Source of the DNA: Methyloversatilis sp. RAC08
GTDB lineage: Bacteria > Pseudomonadota > Gammaproteobacteria > Burkholderiales > Rhodocyclaceae
Length of the DNA: 64,000 nt
Direction: 5' to 3'
Assembly: GCF_001713355.1 (NCBI RefSeq)
Contig: NZ_CP016448.1
Coordinates: forward strand, 682,001-746,000
Part shown: piece by piece, positions 20,117 through 28,708 of the stretch
Layout of the letters: every line of letters begins with the position of its first letter
Numbering within the stretch: position 1 is the first letter of the stretch
The notes under the pieces: model-generated
The model's input: only the letters and a program-made list of their open reading frames with translations
Told to the model about the DNA's origin: nothing
Databases searched by the model: none
Translations under genes and position numbers: made by a program

Positions 20117-20368
20117 ATGAAGACATTGACCGTACACCTCACCGCCGAACTGCAGGTGCCCGACGACTGGACCCTGGTGGACCACGCCTCGGGCGTCACC
20201 GTGCTCAAGGTCGGCGACCAGTTCATCGACTTCGACATCACGCCGCTGTCCACGCGCGAGGACGACCCGGAAGCGCTGTGGAGCGATGATGACCAGACCT
20301 TGACCAGCCAAGTGCTCGACTGCGTCACTGAACTCGATACCGACATCGAGATCGCCTACCACCAGTAA
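20117..20368 (+). CDS. Small conserved-looking protein of unknown function
   Basis: An 83-residue acidic protein (MKTLTVHLTAELQVPDDW...) with GGAG 8 nt before the ATG. It alternates short beta-like segments (VTVLKVGDQFIDFDI) and ends in TELDTDIEIAYHQ. It has no signal peptide, membrane segment or motif I recognise. Its last 11 codons recur in near-identical form at 22413-22446, downstream of the next gene, with mostly synonymous differences, which supports this being a real coding sequence. Function unknown. Confidence 0.7.
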   Translation: MKTLTVHLTAELQVPDDWTLVDHASGVTVLKVGDQFIDFDITPLSTREDDPEALWSDDDQTLTSQVLDCVTELDTDIEIAYHQ

Positions 20369-20618
20369 GGCGTGTAGGGCGCCTCGTGGCGCCGACTTTT
20401 CGCCCTCAGACCTTCCGCCACCTTTTGCCTGTGCGGCTCGTACATCGGTGCACGGCCAGCCATCGATGATCGAGCGGGACGCACTTCGGCCTGCATAGTC
20501 CGATCGGCGTATTTTGAAGGTCCGGCGCGTCAACGCGCTGCAACAGCCTGCGTACAAGCTTCCGAATGCATGATCGCCCGGATGGTCCGTGCGGCGCGCC
20601 CGGAAGAAGGAAACGCAG
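20369..20618. other. Intergenic region before phoX-like gene
   Basis: About 250 nt without a convincing gene. It should contain the promoter of the downstream phosphatase. A weak 11-nt-spaced pattern (GCGTCAA, CTGCAAC) near 20527-20544 is too poor to call a Pho box. Confidence 0.4.
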
Positions 20619-22280
20619 ATGTCGTCCAGAGAATTTTCGCCCGCCCGTCGCCTGCTGCTCAAGAGCTCAGGCGTCGCCGCCGCAACCCAGTTCACCGGGG
20701 TCATGGCCGCGCTGTACAGCAGCAACGCGCTGGCAGCCACCGCCAAGCAGACCGTTTCGGCCCCGTCGCCTTACGGCCTGATTGCACCGGTCAATGATCT
20801 GACCACCGGCCTGCCCCTGCTGCAGCTGCCGAAGGGCTTCACCTACCGGTCATTCGGCTGGGCGGCTGACGCCATGGACGATGGCCGCAGCACACCGGAC
20901 CTTCCCGACGGCATGGCCGTGGTGACCTCGCGCCGCACCGGGCGCAGCACAGAACTGGTGCTGGTGCGCAACCACGAGCGCGGCGTAGCCCTCTCGCTGG
21001 ACGACGCCATCAACGCGCCGCACAACTACTCGACGACCCGCGTGAACGGCATCATCACCGCCTATTACGGCAGCGTGCCCATCCGCATCGGCAGCAATGG
21101 CGCGGGCGGATTTGCCGTGCAGACCAACCCGGCCGGTCCTGCGCCACTGCCGTTCGACGGCTTCGCCGCGGGCGGCACCACCAATCTGCTGTTCCGCGAC
21201 AACAAGTGGGCCGGCGCCACCTCTTCGCTCGGCGGCACGCTCGGCAACTGTGCCGGCGGACCGACCCCCTGGGGAACCTGGCTCACCTGCGAAGAGACGG
21301 TGTTCGACTTTTCGCTGATCGGCGGCAAGAAGCACGGCTATGTATTCGAAGTCGGCGCCGAACCGGCCGAAACGATCGCCGACCCCATCGTCGGCATGGG
21401 GCGCTTCGTGCACGAAGCCGTGGCGGTCGATCCGACCACCGGCTACGTCTATGAAACCGAAGACAACCGCAATGTGGCGGGCTTCTTCCGCTATCTACCC
21501 AGCGACACCAGCGGCGAACCGGGCAGCCTGCACAACGGCGGCACGCTGCAGGCGGCTCGCGTGAAGACCATCGTGCGCAAGGCCACCGCCGCCACGCTGG
21601 AACAGGCCAATGACGTGGGGCTGCTGAATCCCGACATCGGCGATGAATACGAACTGGAATGGGTGGACATCGCCGACCCGGACGCCGACCCGGTCGTCGT
21701 GGTCGGTCAGCCGGGCGGCGTCAGCCTCGCCTTCATGGCGGGCCCGACTTTCCAGGCCCGCAGTCAGGGCTGCGTCCGCATGAGCCGCGGCGAAGGCATC
21801 TGGTATGCCGGCGGCAAGATGTTCATGATCGACACGGCTGCCGGCGTCGATGGTTCGGGTCGTCCGGGTCAGGGCGAAGGATGCGTGTGGGAACTGACCC
21901 TTTCGACGATGCGCCTGCGCGCCATCTTCGTCAGCGGTGGCCAGACCGTCGGCAACAACCCGGACAACATCACCGTCAGCCCGCGCGGCGGCATCGTGCT
22001 GTGCGAGGACGGCGGCGGCTCGACCGATGCCTTCGGCACCGGCGCACGCCTGCTTGGCCTCAACAAGGCCGGCGAAGCCTTCATCTTCGGCAAGCACAAC
22101 GTCGTGCTCGATGCCGCGCAGATCGGTGCGGCCGGCAAGCAGGTCGCCGCCGGCGACTACCGCGGCACCGAATTCGCCGGCGCCTGCTTCGATCCGACCG
22201 GCCGCGTGCTGTTCGTCAATATCTACCGCCCCGGCATCACGGTCGCCATCACCGGCCCCTGGGCACGCGGCAACCTCTGA
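20619..22280 (+). CDS. PhoX-family phosphatase, Tat-exported (DUF839)
   Basis: A 553-residue protein with a twin-arginine signal (SPARRLLLKSSG, Arg10-Arg11, cleavage near residue 40). The body matches the PhoX/DUF839 family of calcium- and iron-dependent alkaline phosphatases: GNCAGGPTPWGTWLTCEET holds the conserved Cys and Glu, followed by RFVHEAVAVDPTTGYVYETEDN, NPDNITVSPRGGIVLCEDGG and FDPTGRVLFVN. It would release phosphate from phosphomonoesters in the periplasm. ATG 20619 is preceded by AAGGA. It belongs to a subgroup distinct from the second PhoX-like gene at 28.7 kb, which has the more canonical NNCAHGYTPWGTY motif. Confidence 0.9.
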   Translation: MSSREFSPARRLLLKSSGVAAATQFTGVMAALYSSNALAATAKQTVSAPSPYGLIAPVNDLTTGLPLLQLPKGFTYRSFGWAADAMDDGRSTPDLPDGMAVVTSRRTGRSTELVLVRNHERGVALSLDDAINAPHNYSTTRVNGIITAYYGSVPIRIGSNGAGGFAVQTNPAGPAPLPFDGFAAGGTTNLLFRDNKWAGATSSLGGTLGNCAGGPTPWGTWLTCEETVFDFSLIGGKKHGYVFEVGAEPAETIADPIVGMGRFVHEAVAVDPTTGYVYETEDNRNVAGFFRYLPSDTSGEPGSLHNGGTLQAARVKTIVRKATAATLEQANDVGLLNPDIGDEYELEWVDIADPDADPVVVVGQPGGVSLAFMAGPTFQARSQGCVRMSRGEGIWYAGGKMFMIDTAAGVDGSGRPGQGEGCVWELTLSTMRLRAIFVSGGQTVGNNPDNITVSPRGGIVLCEDGGGSTDAFGTGARLLGLNKAGEAFIFGKHNVVLDAAQIGAAGKQVAAGDYRGTEFAGACFDPTGRVLFVNIYRPGITVAITGPWARGNL

Positions 22281-22291
22281 GACCCCTGCCC

Positions 22292-22323
22292 GCTCAGCGC
22301 CTGCCTGCGGGCAGGCGCTGAGC
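22292..22323 (+). terminator. Strong hairpin after the first phoX-like gene
   Basis: A perfect 14-bp stem, GCTCAGCGCCTGCC and GGCAGGCGCTGAGC, with a TGCG loop lies 12 nt after the stop codon. There is no T tract, so it is either a non-canonical terminator or an mRNA-stabilising 3-prime hairpin. Confidence 0.6.
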
Positions 22324-22412
22324 ATCGGGTTGCCATATCCGCGCAAGGGCGTGCCGGCAGTGCTGCCGATCAAACGTCGCTCGACGCGCCAGTCGATCGT
22401 CCCATTGACCGG

Positions 22413-22446
22413 GCTCGATACCGACATCGAAATTGCCTACCATCAA
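22413..22446 (+). repeat. Second copy of the 3-prime end of the 20117-20368 gene
   Basis: This segment encodes LDTDIEIAYHQ, identical in protein to the end of the small gene at 20.1-20.4 kb but with several synonymous base changes. No start or body of that gene precedes it here, so it looks like a diverged fragment. Confidence 0.65.
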
Positions 22447-23374
22447 CAGGTAACGACAGCCATGGTGACCTGCGACGGGCGCGCAGGTCCCTGACGGAGT
22501 CCGGTATCGCCCGACCATACGGGAGTCTGCCCATGACCTTGCGCACCACCACAGGCCTGGCCGTCAGCGGCGCCAGCCCTCGCGGCCTCGAACTGCTCGA
22601 ACTGGCGGAACACCAGTTCCGCTGCTTCATCGGCGACCCGGTCGCCACCGTGAATACAGCACTCGAAGACAGCCCGGACATGGTCATGGGTCACGTGCTG
22701 CTCGCCTACCTGATGCTGCTCGGTACGGAACCGGCAGGGCTTCCGGTCGCTGCGGCCGCCTGGCGCAGCGCAGAGGCGCTGCCCGCCGATGAACGCGAAG
22801 CACGCCACGTCAGGGCGGTCGGCCTGCTGGTCGACGGCCGCTTGCGCGCCGCCGCGCGCGTGCTCGAAGACCTCACCATCGATCATCCGCTCGATACGCT
22901 GGCGTTGCAGGCCGGCCACCAGACCGACTTCCTGCTCGGCGATTCGCGCATGCTGCGCGACCGCATCGCGCGCGCACTGCCCGCATGGCACACCGACATG
23001 CCAGCCTGGCATGCGGTGGCCGGCATGCTGGCATTCGGCCTCGAAGAAACCGGCGACTACGCACGTGCCGAGCGCTATGGCCGGCGGGCGGTCGAGCGCC
23101 AGCCGCGCGACGGCTGGGCACAGCACGCCGTCGCGCACGTGATGGAAATGCAGAATCGGCGGCATGACGGCATCGAGTGGATGCGCGCCGCACCGAAGGC
23201 GTGGGCGCAGGACAGCTTCCTGTCGGTGCACAACCACTGGCATCTGGCGCTGTTCCATCTCGGACTCGACGACATCGACGCCGTGCTGGCGCTGTACGAC
23301 GGGCCGGTGTGCGCCGACGCGCCCGGCCTGGTATTCGATCTGGTGGACCAGTCCGCACTGCTGTGGCGGCTGCA

Positions 23375-23558
23375 TCTGCGCGGTGTCGATGTCGGGTCGC
23401 GCTGGCAGGCGCTGGCCGACCGCTGGGCACCGATCGCCACCACTGGCCGCTACGCCTTCAACGACATGCATGCGACGATGGCCTTTGCGGCGGCAGGCCG
23501 CACCGACCTGATCCGGGCGGTCGCCGATGCGCAGCAGGCGCTCATCGCGGACAAGGGT
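23375..23558 (+). repeat. 184-bp tandem duplication, first copy
   Basis: Begins TCTGCGCGGTGTCGATGTCG and ends GCGGACAAGGGT. It is followed immediately by an identical copy. The unit length is 61 codons plus 1 nt, which causes the frameshift. Confidence 0.97.
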
Positions 23559-23742
23559 TCTGCGCGGTGTCGATGTCGGGTCGCGCTGGCAGGCGCTGGC
23601 CGACCGCTGGGCACCGATCGCCACCACTGGCCGCTACGCCTTCAACGACATGCATGCGACGATGGCCTTTGCGGCGGCAGGCCGCACCGACCTGATCCGG
23701 GCGGTCGCCGATGCGCAGCAGGCGCTCATCGCGGACAAGGGT
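23559..23742 (+). repeat. 184-bp tandem duplication, second copy
   Basis: Base-for-base identical to 23375-23558 by eye. Flanks differ: an A precedes the first copy and GAAAGCGG follows the second. Perfect identity indicates a very recent origin or an artefact. Confidence 0.97.
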
Positions 23743-24040
23743 GAAAGCGGTGCGGACAACGCAGGGTTCACCGCCGAGGTCGGCCGCGCGGCGACTGCCG
23801 CGATGGCGGCGTTCGCCGACGGCGACTACGCGCAGACAGTCGAGCTGCTGCGTCCTATCCGCCACATCGCGCACCGCTTCGGTGGCAGCCACGCCCAGCG
23901 CGACGTGATCGACCTGACCCTGATCGAGGCGGCGGCACGCGACGGCCAGCAATCACTGGCCGATGCACTGCGTGCCGAACGCGCGCTGCAGGCGGGCGGA
24001 GCGCTCACTGCATGACGACCGTCCGGCGTCGTCCGCGCGA

Positions 24041-24706
24041 TCAGGTACCGCCGGGTCCGAGGTAGCGCCGGTCGGACCAGGTCGCCAGCCATTCGGGCAC
24101 GAAGGCGACGAAGATCGACACCAGCATGCCGGTGATGAAGGCATCGCCCCAGGCCATCAGCCAGCGCGCCACCAGCGCATGTTCCATCGCCACGCCGCCG
24201 ATCAGGTGGTGCGCAAACTCGTATGCCACGCCGGCGACGAACAGACATGCCGCAGTGCCGATGAAGGCGCGGCCCAGCACGTAGATGAAGGGATGCGGCG
24301 GCAGCGTGCGCCGCAACACCTCGCCCAGCCCCAGTGCCAGCGTCGCCGGCACCAGACCGATCCACACCAGTTGCGACAGCACCGCGGCCCAGCCCAGCTG
24401 ACCGAACAGCCACACCACGAGCGCAATCAGCAGCAGTTCGATCACCGCCAGCGGCCAGCCGAACATCAGCACCAGCAGACAGGCGCCGGACAGCTGGATC
24501 GAAATGCCGGCCGGCAGGTTCTGCGGCAGCACCCACAGCAGCGACAGCAGCACCCATGACGCCACCCAGGGCGCCCCGAGCGGGCCACGCAACATGCGCC
24601 AGGGGCGCAGCATCAGGCTGACGGCCAATGCCAGACCGGCGACAAACAGTTCGATCGGCAGCACTCTGATCGGAAACCCGGTGAGTGGAAGAGGAAAGTG
24701 TTGCAC
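24041..24706 (-). CDS. CbiM-like energy-coupling-factor permease, orphan
   Basis: A 221-residue membrane protein with about six or seven hydrophobic segments. The C-terminal part (GVAYEFAHHLIGG, WGDAFITGMLVSIFVAFVPEWL) resembles CbiM-type substrate-binding membrane components of ECF transporters, often for cobalt or nickel. CbiM normally begins with a metal-chelating MHI motif right at the N-terminus; this protein starts MQHFPLPLTG and lacks it. No CbiN, CbiQ or ATPase gene is adjacent, so an orphan transporter or related membrane protein of unknown substrate is the careful description. Confidence 0.65.
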   Translation of the reverse strand: MQHFPLPLTGFPIRVLPIELFVAGLALAVSLMLRPWRMLRGPLGAPWVASWVLLSLLWVLPQNLPAGISIQLSGACLLVLMFGWPLAVIELLLIALVVWLFGQLGWAAVLSQLVWIGLVPATLALGLGEVLRRTLPPHPFIYVLGRAFIGTAACLFVAGVAYEFAHHLIGGVAMEHALVARWLMAWGDAFITGMLVSIFVAFVPEWLATWSDRRYLGPGGT

Positions 24707-24877
24707 GCCCGTGCGTCACTCGACTTGACGCCAGACAACCGCGGCTGCGGGCGGTTCCGGGCGACGTAGTCCTTTCGGCCTAACTTCGGCCTTTCAGCGT
24801 GATCTATTCCGTAACGTGAGGGCGCTACCTTTCGCTCGCCGCGAGGAATGTCCTCGCCCCGACCCGGAGCCCGAATC

Positions 24878-26728
24878 ATGCGCATGCGCCCCATCGCCGC
24901 CCTCATTGCATCGCTCAGTGCATCGTTCATCGCACTGCCCGCCGCAGCCGATTTCCGCATCAATCCGTATCTGCAGAACCCGTCGAGCGACGGCATGTAC
25001 TTCACGTGGTTCACCACGTCGGCCGATGCGGGTTCGCTGGCCATCAGCGGCCCCGGCCTTGCGTCGCCCATCGTGCTGAACAGCCTGCCGACGCTCGAAA
25101 GCACGCTCGCCTACACCAACGCAGAACTGAATCAGAGCATCAGCGGGCTGGACAAGGGCTCATGGCTGATCGCCGGCGACAACTACAAGCACACCGTCGA
25201 CGTGCGTTCGCTGCAGGCCAACACCACCTATCAGTACACGGTGACGCAGGGCGGCTCGGTGTTCCAGTCATCCTTCAAGACGGCGCCGACGCGTGATGCC
25301 TGGTCGTCGATCCGCTTCATCGCCATGTCCGATTCCGAAACCGAGCCGGCCGGTCGGGTATCGAGTCGCGAATGGCAGCCGGGCGCGCTGGCCGCGGGCG
25401 GCCTTGACCGTCCGTCGGCTGCCGTAGGTGGCACCTGGGACCAGAAGTTCGGCACCCGCGTGCAGGCCGGCGTGCGCACGCTGAACTACGTGCTGACCGA
25501 AGACGAGGGCTATCGCCGCAACGTTGAAATGGTGAACAGCCGTACGCCGGATTTCCTGATGATGCCGGGCGACCTGGTTCAGGGCGGCGGCTATCAGCCG
25601 GGCTGGGATGAATTCTTCCGCCAGAACGCGGGTAGCGTAGCCAGCGGCCTGTCAAGCCACCCCATCCTGCCGGCGCTGGGCAACTGGGAAAACTTCGGTG
25701 CGCTCAACGGCGGCTACGGCAACGATGCCGACGGCCGCTTCGGCCCGAAGTTCGGCCGCGACAAGTACCACGTCTATTTCGACGCACCGGACAACGGTAC
25801 GCCGGAACACCGCGACAACTACTACCGCGTCGATTACGGCCCGATCACCATCATCACGCTCGACAGCTCGAACGGCCTGCCGGATGATCGCCCGCAGAAC
25901 TACGCCAACAAGCTCACCGGCACGCAGTACAACGGTCCGGGTACCGACACGCAGAACAACTACACGAAGGAACAGTACGAAGCGGCCGGCGGCACCGATC
26001 TGTCCGATTTCAACCCGGGCAGTGCGCAGTGGAACTGGGCCGAGCAGCAACTGGCCGACGCGCGCGCCGACGGTCAGGTGGTGTTCGTGCAGTTTCACCA
26101 CGTGCCGTTCAGCAACGGCGAACATGGTGTCGGCATGGATCACGCGCTGACCACCGGCCAGGGCGGCACGCCGATGCGCCAATACCACCCGATGTTCGAG
26201 CAGTTCGGCGTCGCCGCCGTGCTGTCCGGTCACAGCGAAATGTTCGAACGCAGCTTTGTCGACAGCAACGGTGACGGCATCGGCGTGCAGTACTACGACG
26301 TCGGCGTGTCGGGCGACGGCCTGCGCAGCGGCAAGAAGAACGGCAGCCTGCTGAGCGACCCGGCACTCGACTACAACGAATTCAGCCAATGGACGGCCGA
26401 TCAGTCCGCACCGGAACAGTGGGCCATGGTCGATGGCGTGCTGCAACTGGTCGATGGCGGCAAGCACTACGGGCACCTCGAGGTCGAAGTCGAATATCTG
26501 GGCACCGAAAGCCTTTACGCCAAGGTCACCTTCACGCCGGTGTATCTGTTTCCGGTGCTGGACAGCGAATACAACCTGATCGAAACGCAGCGGCGCGTGT
26601 ACGACGACGTCGTGACCGTCTATCTGAATGGCGCCGGTCAGGTGGTTGCGGTGCCGGAGCCGGCCGAGTACGCGATGCTGCTGGCCGGTCTCGCGCTGGT
26701 CGGTTTCGCGGCGCGCCGTCGCGCCTGA
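24878..26728 (+). CDS. Purple-acid-phosphatase-like PEP-CTERM protein
   Basis: A 616-residue exported protein: Sec signal peptide (cleavage near PAAA, residue 24), an N-terminal fibronectin-like domain (DFRINPYLQNPSSDGMYFTW...), a metallophosphoesterase domain and a C-terminal PEP-CTERM sorting tail (VPEPAEYAMLLAGLALVGFAARRRA). The phosphoesterase motifs appear in order as SDSE, GDLVQGG, GNWENF, VQFHHVP and GHSEMFERS. Two deviate from the purple-acid-phosphatase pattern: GNH(D/E) is GNW(E) and GHxH is GHSE, so a catalytic His and a metal-ligand His are replaced. Activity is therefore uncertain. It sits in a phosphate-scavenging island. ATG 24878 gives the clean signal peptide, with GGAG upstream. 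Confidence 0.85.
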   Translation: MRMRPIAALIASLSASFIALPAAADFRINPYLQNPSSDGMYFTWFTTSADAGSLAISGPGLASPIVLNSLPTLESTLAYTNAELNQSISGLDKGSWLIAGDNYKHTVDVRSLQANTTYQYTVTQGGSVFQSSFKTAPTRDAWSSIRFIAMSDSETEPAGRVSSREWQPGALAAGGLDRPSAAVGGTWDQKFGTRVQAGVRTLNYVLTEDEGYRRNVEMVNSRTPDFLMMPGDLVQGGGYQPGWDEFFRQNAGSVASGLSSHPILPALGNWENFGALNGGYGNDADGRFGPKFGRDKYHVYFDAPDNGTPEHRDNYYRVDYGPITIITLDSSNGLPDDRPQNYANKLTGTQYNGPGTDTQNNYTKEQYEAAGGTDLSDFNPGSAQWNWAEQQLADARADGQVVFVQFHHVPFSNGEHGVGMDHALTTGQGGTPMRQYHPMFEQFGVAAVLSGHSEMFERSFVDSNGDGIGVQYYDVGVSGDGLRSGKKNGSLLSDPALDYNEFSQWTADQSAPEQWAMVDGVLQLVDGGKHYGHLEVEVEYLGTESLYAKVTFTPVYLFPVLDSEYNLIETQRRVYDDVVTVYLNGAGQVVAVPEPAEYAMLLAGLALVGFAARRRA

Positions 26729-26750
26729 ATCGCGGTTGAATGACGAGTAC

Positions 26751-26780
26751 CGGGGCCGTCGCCGCAAGGCGCCGGCCCCG
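26751..26780 (+). terminator. Hairpin terminator with GCAA tetraloop
   Basis: CGGGGCCG-T-CGCC, loop GCAA, GGCG-C-CGGCCCCG: a 12-bp stem with one mismatch, 22 nt after the PEP-CTERM phosphatase stop codon. It abuts the Pho box of the next gene, so it may insulate the two transcription units. T-rich sequence is lacking. Confidence 0.6.
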
Positions 26781-26820
26781 CTGTCATCCCTGCGTCACCT
26801 CATTGTCACGCAGCCTGACC
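26781..26820 (+). promoter_or_regulatory. Pho box (PhoB site) upstream of phytase-like gene
   Basis: CTGTCAT-CCCT-GCGTCAC-CTCA-TTGTCAC-GCAG-CCTGACC: three good 7-bp direct repeats and a fourth degenerate one, each on an exact 11-nt period, matching the PhoB consensus CTGTCAT-N4-CTGTCA(C/T). It is 53 nt before the start codon of the 26.9-kb gene, the right place for activation. Confidence 0.85.
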
Positions 26821-26872
26821 AAACTCCTTTTCCACCTACAACAGCAACGGGCGCCGCCCGCCAAGAGGTCAT

Positions 26873-28429
26873 ATGAAAAAATCCCTGATCCATCTGTCCC
26901 GCCTGACGCTGGCGAGCGCGCTGCTGCTCGGCGGCGTACAGGTTTCCTTCGCGCAGACACTCGTGAATGGCACGTCCTTCACGCTGCACGAACTGGTCGG
27001 CGTCGGCCGGCTGGCGGCCAATCTGCGCGACGAACACGGTGAAACCTTCGGCTCGATTTCCGGCCTGGTGGCCGATGCCTCGACCTGGACGCGCACCGGC
27101 AACAGCTACTCCGGCATCTTCTACGCCTCACCCGACCGCGGCTACAACGTCGCCGGCACGATCGACTATACGGCGCGCATCAACCGCATCGCCGTTGACT
27201 TCACGCCCGCCGCTGCAGGCAGCACCGGTTTGGGCCAGAACCAGATCGGCCTCGCGCTGACGCAATCGACCTTGCTGTACGAAACGCTGACCGGCGCCTC
27301 GCGCCCGCTGAGCGGCATCGACCCGGTACCGGGTGGCGTCCTCACGGGTGGCGCGCGTCCGGCCACTTCGCTGCTGCCGGAACTGCCCCAGGGCTACAAC
27401 GGCAAGCTGTCGCTCGACGCCGAAGGCATCGTCATCCTGGCCGACGGCTCACGCCTGATCAGCGACGAATACGGCCCGTCGATCTATCGCTTTTCGGCCG
27501 CCGGCGAATTCATCGGTGCACTGCCGGTGGCGCCATCGGTGCGCCCGATTCGCAACGGCGTGACCGACTACAGTTCGAACAATCCCACGGAAGGTCAGAC
27601 CGGCCCGTCTCCGGCGAACCCGACCGCCGGCCGCGCGAACAACCAGGGCTTCGAAGGCCTGTCGCTGTCGCCCGATGGCAAGACGCTGTTCGTCGCCCTG
27701 CAGAGCGCGGCACGTCAGGATCTCGCCAATGCCGCCACGCGCAACAACACACGCCTGTTCACCTACGACGTCAGCGATCTGGACCAGATCACGCTGACCG
27801 GCGAATACGCGGTGCAACTGCCCAAGTTCCAGCAGGGCACGAGCACGCTGGTGGCCGCACAGAGCGAAATCCTGGCCGTGTCCGACACCCAGCTGTTCAT
27901 CCTGCCGCGCGACAGCAACGGTTTTCTGGTCGGCACACAGGAATCGAATCTGCGCCGTGTCGACGTGATCGACATCAGCGACGCGACCAACATCCTGAAC
28001 GAAAGCTACGAGGGTCAGATCGCGCCGGGTGGCGTGCTGAACCCGGCGATCACGCCGGCGCTCTACACGCCCTTCCTGGACATCAACGACGACGCCGAAC
28101 TGGCGCGCTTCGGTCTGGTGAATGGCGTGCAGCCCGGTCTGGACAACCTGTCCGAAAAGTGGGAAGGCCTGGTGCTGCTGCCGACGCTTGAGGAAGGCCG
28201 CCCGAACGACTACTTCCTGTTCGTCGCCAACGACAATGACTTCGCCACCACCGACGGCTTCCAGGTCGGCACCGCCTACAACGACGGCAAGGACATCGAC
28301 ACCATGTTCCTGGCCTACCGCGTGACCATCACCCCCGCCGTGCCGGAGCCCGAAAGCTGGGCGCTGATGCTGGCCGGCCTGTTTGCGGTCGGTGGCGTGG
28401 CTCGTCGCAGGCTGCGTTCGGGCAAGTAA
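26873..28429 (+). CDS. Phytase-like esterase domain PEP-CTERM protein
   Basis: A 518-residue exported protein: signal peptide (cleavage near VSFAQ, residue 27), then a beta-propeller domain of the esterase-like-activity-of-phytase type. Marks of that family are GSISGLV, YASPDRGYNV, LDAEGIVIL...LISDEYGPSIYRF, NQGFEGLSLSPDGKTLFVALQSA and EKWEGLVLLP. It ends in a PEP-CTERM signal (VPEPESWALMLAGLFAVGG, then ARRRLRSGK), so an exosortase elsewhere in the genome should process it. The clear Pho box upstream suggests expression under phosphate starvation and a role on phosphate esters such as phytate; substrate is not shown by sequence. Confidence 0.88.
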   Translation: MKKSLIHLSRLTLASALLLGGVQVSFAQTLVNGTSFTLHELVGVGRLAANLRDEHGETFGSISGLVADASTWTRTGNSYSGIFYASPDRGYNVAGTIDYTARINRIAVDFTPAAAGSTGLGQNQIGLALTQSTLLYETLTGASRPLSGIDPVPGGVLTGGARPATSLLPELPQGYNGKLSLDAEGIVILADGSRLISDEYGPSIYRFSAAGEFIGALPVAPSVRPIRNGVTDYSSNNPTEGQTGPSPANPTAGRANNQGFEGLSLSPDGKTLFVALQSAARQDLANAATRNNTRLFTYDVSDLDQITLTGEYAVQLPKFQQGTSTLVAAQSEILAVSDTQLFILPRDSNGFLVGTQESNLRRVDVIDISDATNILNESYEGQIAPGGVLNPAITPALYTPFLDINDDAELARFGLVNGVQPGLDNLSEKWEGLVLLPTLEEGRPNDYFLFVANDNDFATTDGFQVGTAYNDGKDIDTMFLAYRVTITPAVPEPESWALMLAGLFAVGGVARRRLRSGK

Positions 28430-28456
28430 GCTTTCTGTCCTCGTCTCGCCTGTCAG

Positions 28457-28488
28457 GGGCGGCGTCCGATACGGGTGCCGCCCTTTTT
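28457..28488 (+). terminator. Rho-independent terminator after the phytase-like gene
   Basis: GGGCGGC and GCCGCCC form the outer stem around a partly paired interior, followed by TTTTTGTTG. It is 28 nt after the stop codon. Confidence 0.85.
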
Positions 28489-28590
28489 GTTGCGGGTCCG
28501 GCGTCCGCACCGCGGCACCACGCACCACGCACGGCGACGTTACCCTTTCTGGCCTGGATAGTCCGTTCGGATCATTGCCGGACGCCGGCC

Positions 28591-28608
28591 TCGTCTTATC
28601 CCTGTCAA
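28591..28608 (+). promoter_or_regulatory. Weak Pho-box-like repeat before the second phoX-like gene
   Basis: TCGTCTT-ATCC-CTGTCAA: two 7-mers on an 11-nt period, the second 6/7 to the PhoB half-site, the first poor. It lies about 100 nt upstream of the phosphatase start. Plausible mainly because of the gene's function and neighbours. Confidence 0.4.
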
Positions 28609-28708
28609 ACGCGCCGCACACACTCCCTCTGCTCGACCATGCAGCGCACCGATCCGTGCGTCCGGAAGATGCCCCGAACCACCATCTCGATCCATCCGAG
28701 GAGAACAC

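Larger units (their letters stand above)
22533..24015 (+). pseudogene. TTC38-like TPR protein gene broken by a 184-bp duplication
   Basis: The reading frame starts at 22533 and is intact until about 23558, where a perfect 184-bp tandem duplication shifts it. The original frame resumes in the second copy and runs to 24015. Removing one copy leaves 1299 nt, a 432-codon frame. The helical, TPR-like sequence (DGWAQHAVAHVMEMQ, VHNHWHLALFHL) resembles tetratricopeptide repeat protein 38 homologues, whose function is not established. As written the product would stop at residue 403 with an out-of-frame, arginine-rich tail. It could be a true recent mutation or an assembly error. Confidence 0.85.

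Noticed and set aside
20526-20550. Possible Pho box before the first phoX-like gene
   Set aside because: GCGTCAA and CTGCAAC have 11-nt spacing but too few matches to the consensus.
24711-24740. Possible Pho box before the purple-acid-phosphatase-like gene (GCGTCAC, CTTGACG)
   Set aside because: Only one good half-site, and it lies more than 130 nt from the start; not enough to call.
24707-24877. Cobalamin riboswitch upstream of the CbiM-like gene
   Set aside because: No B12-box-like or conserved stem sequence visible.
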